From positions 1 through 8,522 of the forward strand of contig JAGAXP010000116.1 in NCBI GenBank assembly GCA_017940955.1: 8,522 bases of DNA, in the 5' to 3' direction. The position numbers and the translations under genes were made by a program. This document shows, piece by piece, positions 1-5,560 of the stretch; the stretch's first letter is position 1; every line of letters begins with the position of its first letter. The notes under the pieces are model-generated. The model saw nothing but the letters and a program-made list of their open reading frames with translations. It was not told the DNA's origin and did no database searches. The DNA comes from Oribacterium sp. Its GTDB lineage: Bacteria; Bacillota_A; Clostridia; Lachnospirales; Lachnospiraceae.

Positions 1-252
1 ACCAGACCTTTGGTCATCGAAAAGAGCACGATCTGTACCACCTTCTTTGTATTTATTTATGCAAAGCTGGACTGATGTAGGACTCATTTCGTATGTAGTA
101 GCAATATCACGGGTACTTATGCCGTTCGCCTTATCAAGCAAGATATGTGCTCTTATAACTACTTGAGCCTGGATTGTACGTTGTTTTATTAGTGAGCGAA
201 GGTATTCTTCATCACCTTCAAAGAGTTGAAGCGAATTAGTTTTTCTAGCCAT
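1..252 (-). CDS. IS630-type transposase, N-terminal part (runs off left edge)
   Basis: Reading the minus strand from ATG at 252 gives 84 uninterrupted codons to position 1, so the 3' part of the gene lies outside the window. The visible part is an N-terminal DNA-binding domain. Residues about 44-68 (GISTRDIATTYEMSPTSV followed by a helix ending in NKY) fit a helix-turn-helix, and the stretch DRALFDDQRSG at 74-84 matches the LxDxxRSGRP linker that follows this domain in IS630/Tc1-mariner-like transposases. The DDE catalytic domain would be off the edge and is not seen. GGGAGG lies 12 nt upstream of the ATG (265-270), a somewhat long spacing. The family naming rests on domain style, not a search. 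Whether the copy is intact cannot be judged. IS630 elements usually insert at TA dinucleotides; I could not fix the element's right end because the other terminus is not in the window. Confidence 0.7.
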   Translation of the reverse strand, partial: MARKTNSLQLFEGDEEYLRSLIKQRTIQAQVVIRAHILLDKANGISTRDIATTYEMSPTSVQLCINKYKEGGTDRALFDDQRSG

Positions 253-253
253 G

Positions 254-285
254 ATAATGTATTTCCTCCCGGATAAATACATTAT
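254..285 (-). promoter_or_regulatory. 11-bp inverted repeat over transposase RBS and -10 box
   Basis: ATAATGTATTT at 254-264 is the exact reverse complement of AAATACATTAT at 275-285, with a 10-nt centre (265-274) that contains the GGGAGG ribosome binding site of the minus-strand transposase. A minus-strand TATAAT box lies at 281-286, with a weak GTAACA -35 (303-308) 16 nt further upstream. The left half of the palindrome thus covers the start region and the right half covers the -10 box. This placement suits an operator bound by a dimeric helix-turn-helix protein, possibly the transposase itself; that is inference. Transcription from this -10 would begin near 274, so an mRNA hairpin holding both arms is unlikely unless a promoter lies further upstream. 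Confidence 0.5.
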
Positions 286-480
286 ACCATGGATTGAATA
301 TATGTTACAGTTATATATTTTACGCTATATTAGTTAGACGATTGTTTTTTGATAGGGGAAGGTCGATGCCGTCCCCTATTATTCTGCCCGAAAAATAGTT
401 GATTATATCTGCAACTATGTGAAGAATAGCAAGGCTTAATAATCAGGGATGATAGATGTTAAGAAATAGCTTATTCTGAA
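286..480. other. Gene-free AT-rich stretch between transposase and repeat array
   Basis: No intact gene is visible. ATAGGGGA (352-359) and TCCCCTAT (372-379) form an 8-bp inverted repeat, and ATAGTTG (395-401) with CAACTAT (412-418) form a 7-bp one. On the plus strand an open stretch from 356 to a TAA at 437-439 would encode a peptide ending IVDYICNYVKNSKA, which looks like a protein C-terminus but has no start and is preceded by a TAG at 353. It could be the tail of a gene cut by the neighbouring insertion sequence, or chance. The last 20 nt (461-480, ending TTATTCTGAA) resemble the array spacers that follow (TATTCTAAA), so the array's influence may begin at 461. Confidence 0.4.
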
Positions 481-990
481 TGACCTGTATTCTCGAAAAC
501 AAGAAATGGGTCAAGGAGCGATGCTGTTATAAATGACTCGTGTTCTTGAAGACAAGAAATGAGTCAAGGAGCGATGCTGTTCTAAATGACTCATATTCTT
601 GAAAACAAGAAATGAGTCAAGTAATCCTCCTATTCTAAATGACCTATATTTCCAAAAATGAGTTATGAGTCAAAGAAGAATACCATTTTAACTGACTCAT
701 ATCCTCAAAATTTGGTTATGGGTCAAGTAATCCTCCTATTCTATATGACCTATATTTCTAAAAACGAGTTATGAGTCAAAGAAGAATACCATTTTAACTG
801 ACTCATATCCTCAAAATCTGGTTATGAGTCAAGTAATCCTCCTATTCTATATGACCTATATTTCCAAAAATGAGTTATGAGTCAAAGAAGAATACCATTT
901 TACCTGACTCATATCCTCAAAATCTGGTTATGAGTCAAGTAATTCTCCTATTCTATATGACCTATATTTCTAAAAATGAATTATAGGTCA
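481..990. repeat. Ten-unit 33-nt palindrome-bounded repeat array with 20-nt spacers
   Basis: Ten 33-nt units start at 481, 534, 587, 640, 693, 746, 799, 852, 905 and 958. Every unit begins TGAC(C/T) and ends (A/G)GTCA, and every gap between units is exactly 20 nt, giving a strict 53-bp period. Units 1-3 share an inner inverted repeat TTCT(T/C)G-loop-CAAGAA, so each could fold as a stem of up to 14 bp with one bulged A and a 4-nt loop. From 640 two unit types alternate (TATATTTC...GAGTT and TATCCTC...TGGTTA), making a 106-bp tandem at 640-745, 746-851 and 852-957 with about four differences per pair by eye, plus a last unit at 958-990. The period is not a multiple of three and the frames are broken, so it is not coding. 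It is not a CRISPR array: units are bounded by inverted repeats, spacers recur, and units vary more than CRISPR repeats do. I do not recognise the family. Confidence 0.93.
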
Positions 991-1152
991 AGGAGAGTAA
1001 TCCATAGGGGACATTTTTTGCCTGCAGGAATCGATATCTGGTGGATTTGTATGGATGCCCGACCGCCCCGGTCGAGGATTTATCTGTAGCTGCATTTTTA
1101 ATGAGGTTTTTATCGAAAAAAGAAAAAATTAATTTAATTGGCTGTTTCTTGC
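991..1152. other. Non-coding gap between repeat array and tilS promoter
   Basis: No gene is visible. A 20-nt stretch after the last unit (991-1010) is followed by ACATTTTTTG (1011-1020), a 10-mer that also follows the second array at 8508-8517. CGACCG (1060-1065) and CGGTCG (1069-1074) form a perfect 6-bp GC-rich hairpin with a CCC loop, but no T-run follows directly, so I do not call it a terminator. The sequence becomes very AT-rich from about 1096 to 1140, as expected just upstream of a promoter. Confidence 0.5.
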
Positions 1153-1158
1153 TATAAT
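1130..1158 (+). promoter_or_regulatory. Putative tilS-hpt promoter (perfect -10, poor -35)
   Basis: A consensus TATAAT lies at 1153-1158, directly ahead of the tilS start codons. No good -35 box stands at 16-18 nt; the best is TAATTT at 1130-1135 inside an A/T-rich tract that could act as an UP-like element. Transcription would begin near 1165, downstream of the first ATG (1161), so translation would have to begin at ATG 1170 or 1176 on an almost leaderless mRNA, unless most transcripts come from further upstream. Confidence 0.45.
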
Positions 1159-1160
1159 TA

Positions 1161-2243
1161 ATGGTGTATATGCTAATGAAAAATGATAAAATAATCTTGA
1201 AGATTAAGAATTATATCCTAAGGAACCGGCTGATAGAAAAGGGCGACTGCGTTCTGGTGGGGCTTTCGGGGGGACCGGATTCGGTCTTTCTTCTGGAGGT
1301 TCTGAACGGCTTCCGTAAGTCTATGGATTTCAGGCTCTTCGCTGTTCATGTGCATCATGGTATAAGAGGAGAGGAAGCCGACAGGGATGAGAAATTCTCA
1401 CAGGAGCTTTGTGGGGAAAGAGATATTCCCTTTAAGGCGGTTCATGTGGATGCACCGGAGTATGCAAAGGAAAAGGGACTGAGTCTTGAAGAGGCTGCCC
1501 GTATTCTCAGATATAAGGTATTTGAGACCGAAAGAAAGGGACTTGAGGAGAGACTTGGCAGTGAGGCTCCCAATTGCAGGATCGCGGTGGCACATCACAT
1601 GGACGATCAGGCGGAGACGGTTCTTCACAATCTGGTAAGGGGGTCAGGGATAAAGGGACTTTCCGGTATGGAAGCAAAAAGAGGCTTTATCATTCGCCCG
1701 TTGCTCTCCGTGAAAAGAGAAACCATACTGAGGAAGCTTCAGGATGAGGGGATTCACTATGTGATCGATTCCACAAATCTTGAAACACAGTATACCAGAA
1801 ATCGCATAAGGTCTTCCGTTCTCCCGGAGCTGAAGAAAATAAATACGGAAGCGGCTTCTCACATTGCAAAAACTGCCGATATACTGAGGGAGGCTGATGA
1901 TTTCTTCCGGAAGCTGGCTTCAGATTATGTGGACAGATTTTTGAAAACCACATCAGATTCAGGCGATGGTGCCCTGGAGATTTCCATTCCGGTGGAGGAG
2001 CTTAAAAGCTATCCTGAGCTTGTGAGACAGTATGTTATGATGGAGCTTGTGAGACATATCGGTACCCCCCTTAAGGACTGGAGCACGGTTCATTTCAGGG
2101 ATATGGATAAGCTGATTCACGGAAAGGGCAATGCCCATCTGGATCTGCCATACAGGATGAGCGCCGATTATAGAAAAAAGCACCTGATCCTGAAGATCAA
2201 TCAGGAGATTTTGAGTATAAAAAGGAGAAAGAATAATGGCTGA
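1161..2243 (+). CDS. tilS: tRNA(Ile)-lysidine synthase TilS (short form)
   Basis: TilS is the cytoplasmic ATP-dependent enzyme that joins lysine to C34 of the CAU-anticodon tRNA-Ile2, converting it to lysidine so that it reads AUA and is charged with isoleucine; it is usually essential. The 360-residue product has the N-type ATP pyrophosphatase loop SGGPDS at 36-41, HHGIRG at 65-70, AHHMDDQAET at 144-153, and the family signatures DSTN (203-206) and RNRIR (213-217). A helical substrate-binding domain follows to the end. The separate C-terminal TilS domain of longer homologues (over 400 residues in E. coli and B. subtilis) appears absent, as in short forms such as the Aquifex enzyme. No ribosome binding site precedes ATG 1161; ATG 1170 and ATG 1176 are in frame, and the one at 1176 (MKNDKIILK) gives the most typical N-terminus. 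The 3' end overlaps hpt by 8 nt. Confidence 0.95.
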   Translation: MVYMLMKNDKIILKIKNYILRNRLIEKGDCVLVGLSGGPDSVFLLEVLNGFRKSMDFRLFAVHVHHGIRGEEADRDEKFSQELCGERDIPFKAVHVDAPEYAKEKGLSLEEAARILRYKVFETERKGLEERLGSEAPNCRIAVAHHMDDQAETVLHNLVRGSGIKGLSGMEAKRGFIIRPLLSVKRETILRKLQDEGIHYVIDSTNLETQYTRNRIRSSVLPELKKINTEAASHIAKTADILREADDFFRKLASDYVDRFLKTTSDSGDGALEISIPVEELKSYPELVRQYVMMELVRHIGTPLKDWSTVHFRDMDKLIHGKGNAHLDLPYRMSADYRKKHLILKINQEILSIKRRKNNG

Positions 2244-2763
2244 ACATGTAAGAGTTCTTATCCCGGAGGATGAGATCCGGGATAAGATCATTGAGGTGGC
2301 AGATAAGATCTCAGAGGCTTATAAGGGAGAATCACTGCACCTTATCTGCATACTTAAGGGCGGCGCAATGTTTATGTGTGAGCTTGCAAAGAGGATACAT
2401 GATGTAAATATTTCTTTTGATTTCATGTCTGTATCAAGCTACGGGGCAGGAACCACTACGAGCGGTATCGTAAAGATCGTCAAGGATCTGGATGAGCCCC
2501 TGGAGGGCAAGAATGTTCTTATCGTGGAGGACATCATCGATACAGGACATACCCTTAATCATCTCAGCAAGCTTCTTATGAGCAGGGGTCCCAAGTCTAT
2601 TGAGATATGTACTCTCTTGAACAAGCCTTCACGTCGTGAGAAGGAGGTTCCGGTTAAGTATTCCTGCTTTGAGATCCCGGATGAATTTGTTGTGGGATAC
2701 GGGCTTGACTATGATCAGAAATACCGTAACCTTCCATATATCGGTGTGGTAGAGTTTGATTGA
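2236..2763 (+). CDS. hpt: Hypoxanthine phosphoribosyltransferase
   Basis: This is a cytoplasmic purine-salvage enzyme that transfers phosphoribose from PRPP to hypoxanthine (and often guanine), giving IMP or GMP. At 175 residues it has the usual bacterial length. The PRPP-binding loop VEDIIDTGHT is at 97-106, preceded by hydrophobic VLI. The cis-peptide loop LKGG is at 40-43, and SSYG (67-70) marks the flexible active-site loop. The C-terminal FVVGYGLDYDQKYRNLP segment forms the purine and metal site typical of HPRT. The start is well supported: AGGAG at 2223-2227 lies 8 nt upstream, inside the end of tilS, and the 8-nt overlap indicates translational coupling. The tilS-hpt order is conserved in Firmicutes, where ftsH commonly comes next; here ftsH is absent and an amylase follows. 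Confidence 0.96.
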   Translation: MAEHVRVLIPEDEIRDKIIEVADKISEAYKGESLHLICILKGGAMFMCELAKRIHDVNISFDFMSVSSYGAGTTTSGIVKIVKDLDEPLEGKNVLIVEDIIDTGHTLNHLSKLLMSRGPKSIEICTLLNKPSRREKEVPVKYSCFEIPDEFVVGYGLDYDQKYRNLPYIGVVEFD

Positions 2764-2776
2764 CGAAACCGGTATG

Positions 2777-2810
2777 GTGGGCTGAAGTATTGAACTCCAC
2801 TTATTTTTTT
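2777..2810 (+). terminator. Weak terminator-like stem and T-run after hpt
   Basis: Fourteen nucleotides after the hpt stop, GTGGG (2777-2781) can pair with TTCCAC-like CTCCAC (2796-2800) in a short stem of about 5 bp, including one G-T pair, with a large loop. A T-rich run (TTATTTTTTT, 2801-2810) follows at once. The T-run is convincing; the stem is weak. It may give partial termination of the tilS-hpt transcript before the amylase. Confidence 0.35.
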
Positions 2811-2818
2811 AATATGAA
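2790..2818 (+). promoter_or_regulatory. Possible amylase promoter
   Basis: TTGAAC (2790-2795) and TATGAA (2813-2818) are spaced 17 nt apart, each matching four of six consensus positions. Transcription would start near 2825, leaving a leader of only about 14 nt and cutting off the AAGGG at 2817-2821. The fit is therefore modest, and read-through from tilS-hpt is the alternative. No catabolite-response element of the CcpA type is visible in this gap. Confidence 0.25.
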
Positions 2819-2838
2819 GGGAAGAGTATAGAAACTTC

Positions 2839-4923
2839 ATGGGGATGAGCAAGATCAACTGGGATGCGCTCTATACAGCGGGATCGGAGGATTACCGGTT
2901 CCCGGCAGAGCAGCAGCCCGGTGACACCGTAAAGATACGGTTTAGAACTAAACATAGTGATGTGGATGCGGTATATATATATTTCCACGAAATCGATACC
3001 GAGTATAAGATGCATCTTATATTCAGCGACGAGTATTTCGACTTTTATGAGTATCAGATCGTTTTGGGAAATATCACCATGAGTTACAGCTTCTTCATCC
3101 ATAAGGAAGAGGAAAGACTGCATTACAACCGGATGGGGGTATCTGAGGATATGAATCCACAGATGGCCTTTCATCTCATGCCCGGATTTAAGGTTCCGGA
3201 CTGGGTGAAGGGTGCCGTCATGTACCAGATATTCATTGACAGGTTCTATGACGGAGACAAATCCAACAATGTGGTGGATAATGAGTATCTCTATCTGGGA
3301 AGAGCCGTAAAAGGCATCAAGAACTGGGAAACTCCCGTGGAACCCTTTGATGTACACAGGTTTTACGGAGGCGATATTCAGGGGGTTCTGGAAAAGCTTG
3401 ACTATATCCAGTATCTGGGAGTTCAGGTTATTTATTTTAATCCTTTGTTTGTATCACCGTCCAATCATAAATATGATATACAGGATTATGATCACATTGA
3501 TCCTCATATCGGAAAGATCGTAAGAGACGGAGGATCGGTGATCGAGGACTGGGAGACGGATAATGCACGTGCCACAAAATATTCTGTGCGAACCACCAAC
3601 ATTGAAAATCTGAGAGCCAGCGATGCCTTGTTCCTTAAATTTGTCAATGCATGTCACGAGAGGGGCATGCGTGTGATCATTGACGGCGTTTTCAATCATT
3701 GCGGCTCTTATAATAAGTGGATGAATAAGTCCAACTTTTATAATTACAAGGATAAGTCCAATGATTACCAGGCGGGGGCATATCAGCTGAAGGACAGCCC
3801 GTTCCACAACTATTTTGCATTTGATGACAACAGTGATGAGGCGTGGCCCAAGAACAATACTTACGAGAAGTGGTGGGGCAATGACACATTGCCGAAGCTT
3901 AATTATGAGGGTTCTCAGGAGCTTGAAGAGAAGATACTTCAGGTTGGCAGAAAGTGGGTCAGCGCTCCTTATAAGGTGGATGGCTGGAGACTGGATGTTG
4001 CAGCCGACCTTGGACATACCGGTGATTACAACCATCTGTTCTGGAAGAAATTCAGGATGGTGGTCAAGAAAGCAAATCCGGAGGCTGTCATCCTTGCGGA
4101 GCACTACGGAGATCCTTTCTGGTGGCTTCAGGGTGATGAGTGGGATACCATCATGAATTATGATGCTTTTATGGAGCCCATAACCTGGTTCCTGACCGGA
4201 ATGGAGAAGCATTCAGACTCAAGAGAGGACAGGCTAAGAGGTGACGGAAAGCAGTTTTTTGCAGCCATGACTTACCATATGTCGAGAATGCCTGAGTCTT
4301 CGATCCTTTGTTCAATGAATCAGCTTTCAAATCATGATCACAGCCGGTTCATGACAAGGACAAAAATGGAGGTGGGCCGTATAGGCACCAGAGGTTCCGC
4401 CGAAGCCGATCAGGGTGTAAATGTTGCATTATACAGACTCGCAGCTATGATGCAAATGACCTGGCCCGGTGCTCCCACCTTGTATTATGGGGATGAAGCC
4501 GGCATGACGGGATGGACAGAACCGGATTCCAGACGTCCCTATCCATGGGGGCATGAGGACTTTGAGCTTATTGAATTTCATCATTATCTGGCGGGTATCC
4601 ATAAAAGATACCAGGTGTTCAGGTATGGAGCGCTGATGAAGCTCATGGCCGGACATAATTATGTGGTATATGCAAGGGTTTATAAGCACGAGGTCGTTAT
4701 CGTGGTTATTTATTGCGGAGAAGATGAATTCACTCTTCAGATACCGGTCTGGAGAACGGGAATAAAGGACTATAATCTGATCGACAGAGTGCTTCTGACA
4801 GCAAGAGACAGATATAATGCCGGGCGGATCAGCGGTTCCCCTCTGGATGGCATGTTTGAGTGTGAGTGCAGTGCTTACACCGGAAAAATATACTATTGTG
4901 ATCTTTCTTCACAGAAGAAATAA
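2839..4923 (+). CDS. GH13 neopullulanase/cyclomaltodextrinase-like alpha-glycosidase
   Basis: The 694-residue enzyme has no signal peptide and should act in the cytoplasm on imported maltodextrins, cyclodextrins or pullulan fragments. Residues 1 to about 115 form a beta-rich N-terminal domain in the position of CBM34 in this subfamily. The catalytic barrel starts at about 122 (DWVKGAVMYQIFIDRF). Conserved region I is DGVFNH at 282-287. The nucleophile is D386 in GWRLDVA, the acid/base is E421 in LAEHYG, and the transition-state Asp is D500 in SNHDH. All are present, so the enzyme should be active. The protein is about 100 residues longer than typical GH13_20 enzymes; part of this is an insert of roughly 37 residues after YDHIDPHIG and before FVNACHERGMRVIIDG. 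A beta domain ends the protein. ATG 2845 is an alternative start; the purine-rich GGGAAGAG (2819-2826) lies 12 nt before ATG 2839. Substrate preference cannot be read from sequence alone. Confidence 0.93.
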   Translation: MGMSKINWDALYTAGSEDYRFPAEQQPGDTVKIRFRTKHSDVDAVYIYFHEIDTEYKMHLIFSDEYFDFYEYQIVLGNITMSYSFFIHKEEERLHYNRMGVSEDMNPQMAFHLMPGFKVPDWVKGAVMYQIFIDRFYDGDKSNNVVDNEYLYLGRAVKGIKNWETPVEPFDVHRFYGGDIQGVLEKLDYIQYLGVQVIYFNPLFVSPSNHKYDIQDYDHIDPHIGKIVRDGGSVIEDWETDNARATKYSVRTTNIENLRASDALFLKFVNACHERGMRVIIDGVFNHCGSYNKWMNKSNFYNYKDKSNDYQAGAYQLKDSPFHNYFAFDDNSDEAWPKNNTYEKWWGNDTLPKLNYEGSQELEEKILQVGRKWVSAPYKVDGWRLDVAADLGHTGDYNHLFWKKFRMVVKKANPEAVILAEHYGDPFWWLQGDEWDTIMNYDAFMEPITWFLTGMEKHSDSREDRLRGDGKQFFAAMTYHMSRMPESSILCSMNQLSNHDHSRFMTRTKMEVGRIGTRGSAEADQGVNVALYRLAAMMQMTWPGAPTLYYGDEAGMTGWTEPDSRRPYPWGHEDFELIEFHHYLAGIHKRYQVFRYGALMKLMAGHNYVVYARVYKHEVVIVVIYCGEDEFTLQIPVWRTGIKDYNLIDRVLLTARDRYNAGRISGSPLDGMFECECSAYTGKIYYCDLSSQKK

Positions 4924-4945
4924 GGCCGGAGCCGGTGCTCCGGTC
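4924..4945 (+). terminator. Strong GC-rich hairpin directly after the amylase stop
   Basis: GGCCGGAGC (4924-4932) pairs with GCTCCGGTC (4937-4945) across a CGGT tetraloop, giving 9 bp with one G-T pair, starting at the base after the TAA. No T-run follows, so it is not a canonical intrinsic terminator. It could help termination or protect the mRNA 3' end. Confidence 0.4.
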
Positions 4946-4975
4946 TGCTCATGTCCCGGCTTATCGCCATCTGTT

Positions 4976-5005
4976 TTGAAAAAAGAAGAAACCATAAGAA
5001 AGAAT
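4976..5005 (+). promoter_or_regulatory. Possible promoter for the ABC exporter region
   Basis: TTGAAA (4976-4981, five of six) and AAGAAT (5000-5005, four of six) are separated by 18 nt in the 144-nt gap between the amylase and the next gene. This would give a leader of about 55 nt carrying the good AAGGA ribosome binding site at 5057-5061. The AT-rich setting makes chance matches likely. Confidence 0.3.
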
Positions 5006-5067
5006 CATACAGAAAAGCAGGGTCGTGGTGCCCTCAATACTTTTGATAAATAACAAGAAGGAATTAT

Positions 5068-5319
5068 ATGTCGAAATATTACCAGGTACAGGGGTTTTCG
5101 GATATTTCGCCTGCAGCAGAATGGCTGGATCATAACCTTTTGGAGCATTTGGACGATAAGGAAGACAGGATCATATGTTCTCTGATGACTGAGGAGCTTC
5201 TGTGGTTTTTACTGCACAGAGATCAGACGATGATAATGCTCAGTATCAGAGGTGTCATTCACAAACGGATAGAAATCACCTCCAGGGGGGGAAGATGTCG
5301 GATATGGATACGGAGATGA
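5068..5319 (+). CDS. N-terminal fragment of frameshifted ABC exporter (HATPase-like domain?)
   Basis: The start is firm: AAGGA precedes ATG 5068 by 6 nt. The first 72 or so residues look genuine (MSKYYQVQGFSDISPAAEWL and onward), but from the run of seven G at 5285-5291 the frame reads an arginine-rich tail and stops at 5319. Skipping one base at the G run joins this frame to 5292-7171 with no stop, giving one protein of about 700 residues. The joined region 1 to about 130 has the order of a small histidine-kinase-like ATPase: hydrophobic helix, TEELLWFLLHR in place of EaxxNxxxH, a beta hairpin, then a final strand NRFTIDIL. The magnesium-binding Asn is replaced (W or F) and no DxGxG is seen, so if the fold is right it is degenerate. 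Domain naming is inference. Either the gene is broken, or this is a sequencing error or slippage site. Confidence 0.65.
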   Translation: MSKYYQVQGFSDISPAAEWLDHNLLEHLDDKEDRIICSLMTEELLWFLLHRDQTMIMLSIRGVIHKRIEITSRGGRCRIWIRR

Positions 5320-5560
5320 ATTTCTTGAGACAGATGAGGAAAAACATCTTGAGGCAGAAATCAATAAAAATCTGCTGAATCAGTATAGTTCAAGGATAGT
5401 CCACGATTACAGCTATGGATCTAATCGATTCACTATCGACATCCTTACACAGAAAAGAGCTGAATTACAGCAGGAGGTTTTTGATTTTTACAGGCAAAAT
5501 GAGGAATCCTCAGGGCATACCCTGTCGATACTGTTTCATATTGCGAAGAAGCATCCCCTT

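Noticed and set aside
481..990. CRISPR array
   Set aside because: The 33-nt units differ from each other, are themselves bounded by inverted repeats, and the 20-nt gaps recur in several copies (for example at 726-745 and 832-851); CRISPR spacers would be unique between near-identical repeats, and no cas gene is present.
1021..1038. Cloning-vector polylinker remnant (CTGCAGGAATCGATATC resembles a common PstI-EcoRI-EcoRV linker; the window also ends in GAATTC)
   Set aside because: One base is missing relative to the linker, the flanks do not continue as vector, and short restriction-site strings occur by chance.
1060..1074. Terminator from the CGACCG/CGGTCG hairpin
   Set aside because: No T-run follows directly, and no gene on either strand ends just upstream of it.
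2809..3357. Minus-strand 182-codon frame opposite the amylase
   Set aside because: Lies entirely against a well-supported coding region with catalytic motifs; composition is that of an antisense shadow.
4817..5053. 78-codon plus-strand frame over the amylase 3' end
   Set aside because: Out of frame with the clear amylase C-terminus, no ribosome binding site, low-complexity product; taken as a shadow.
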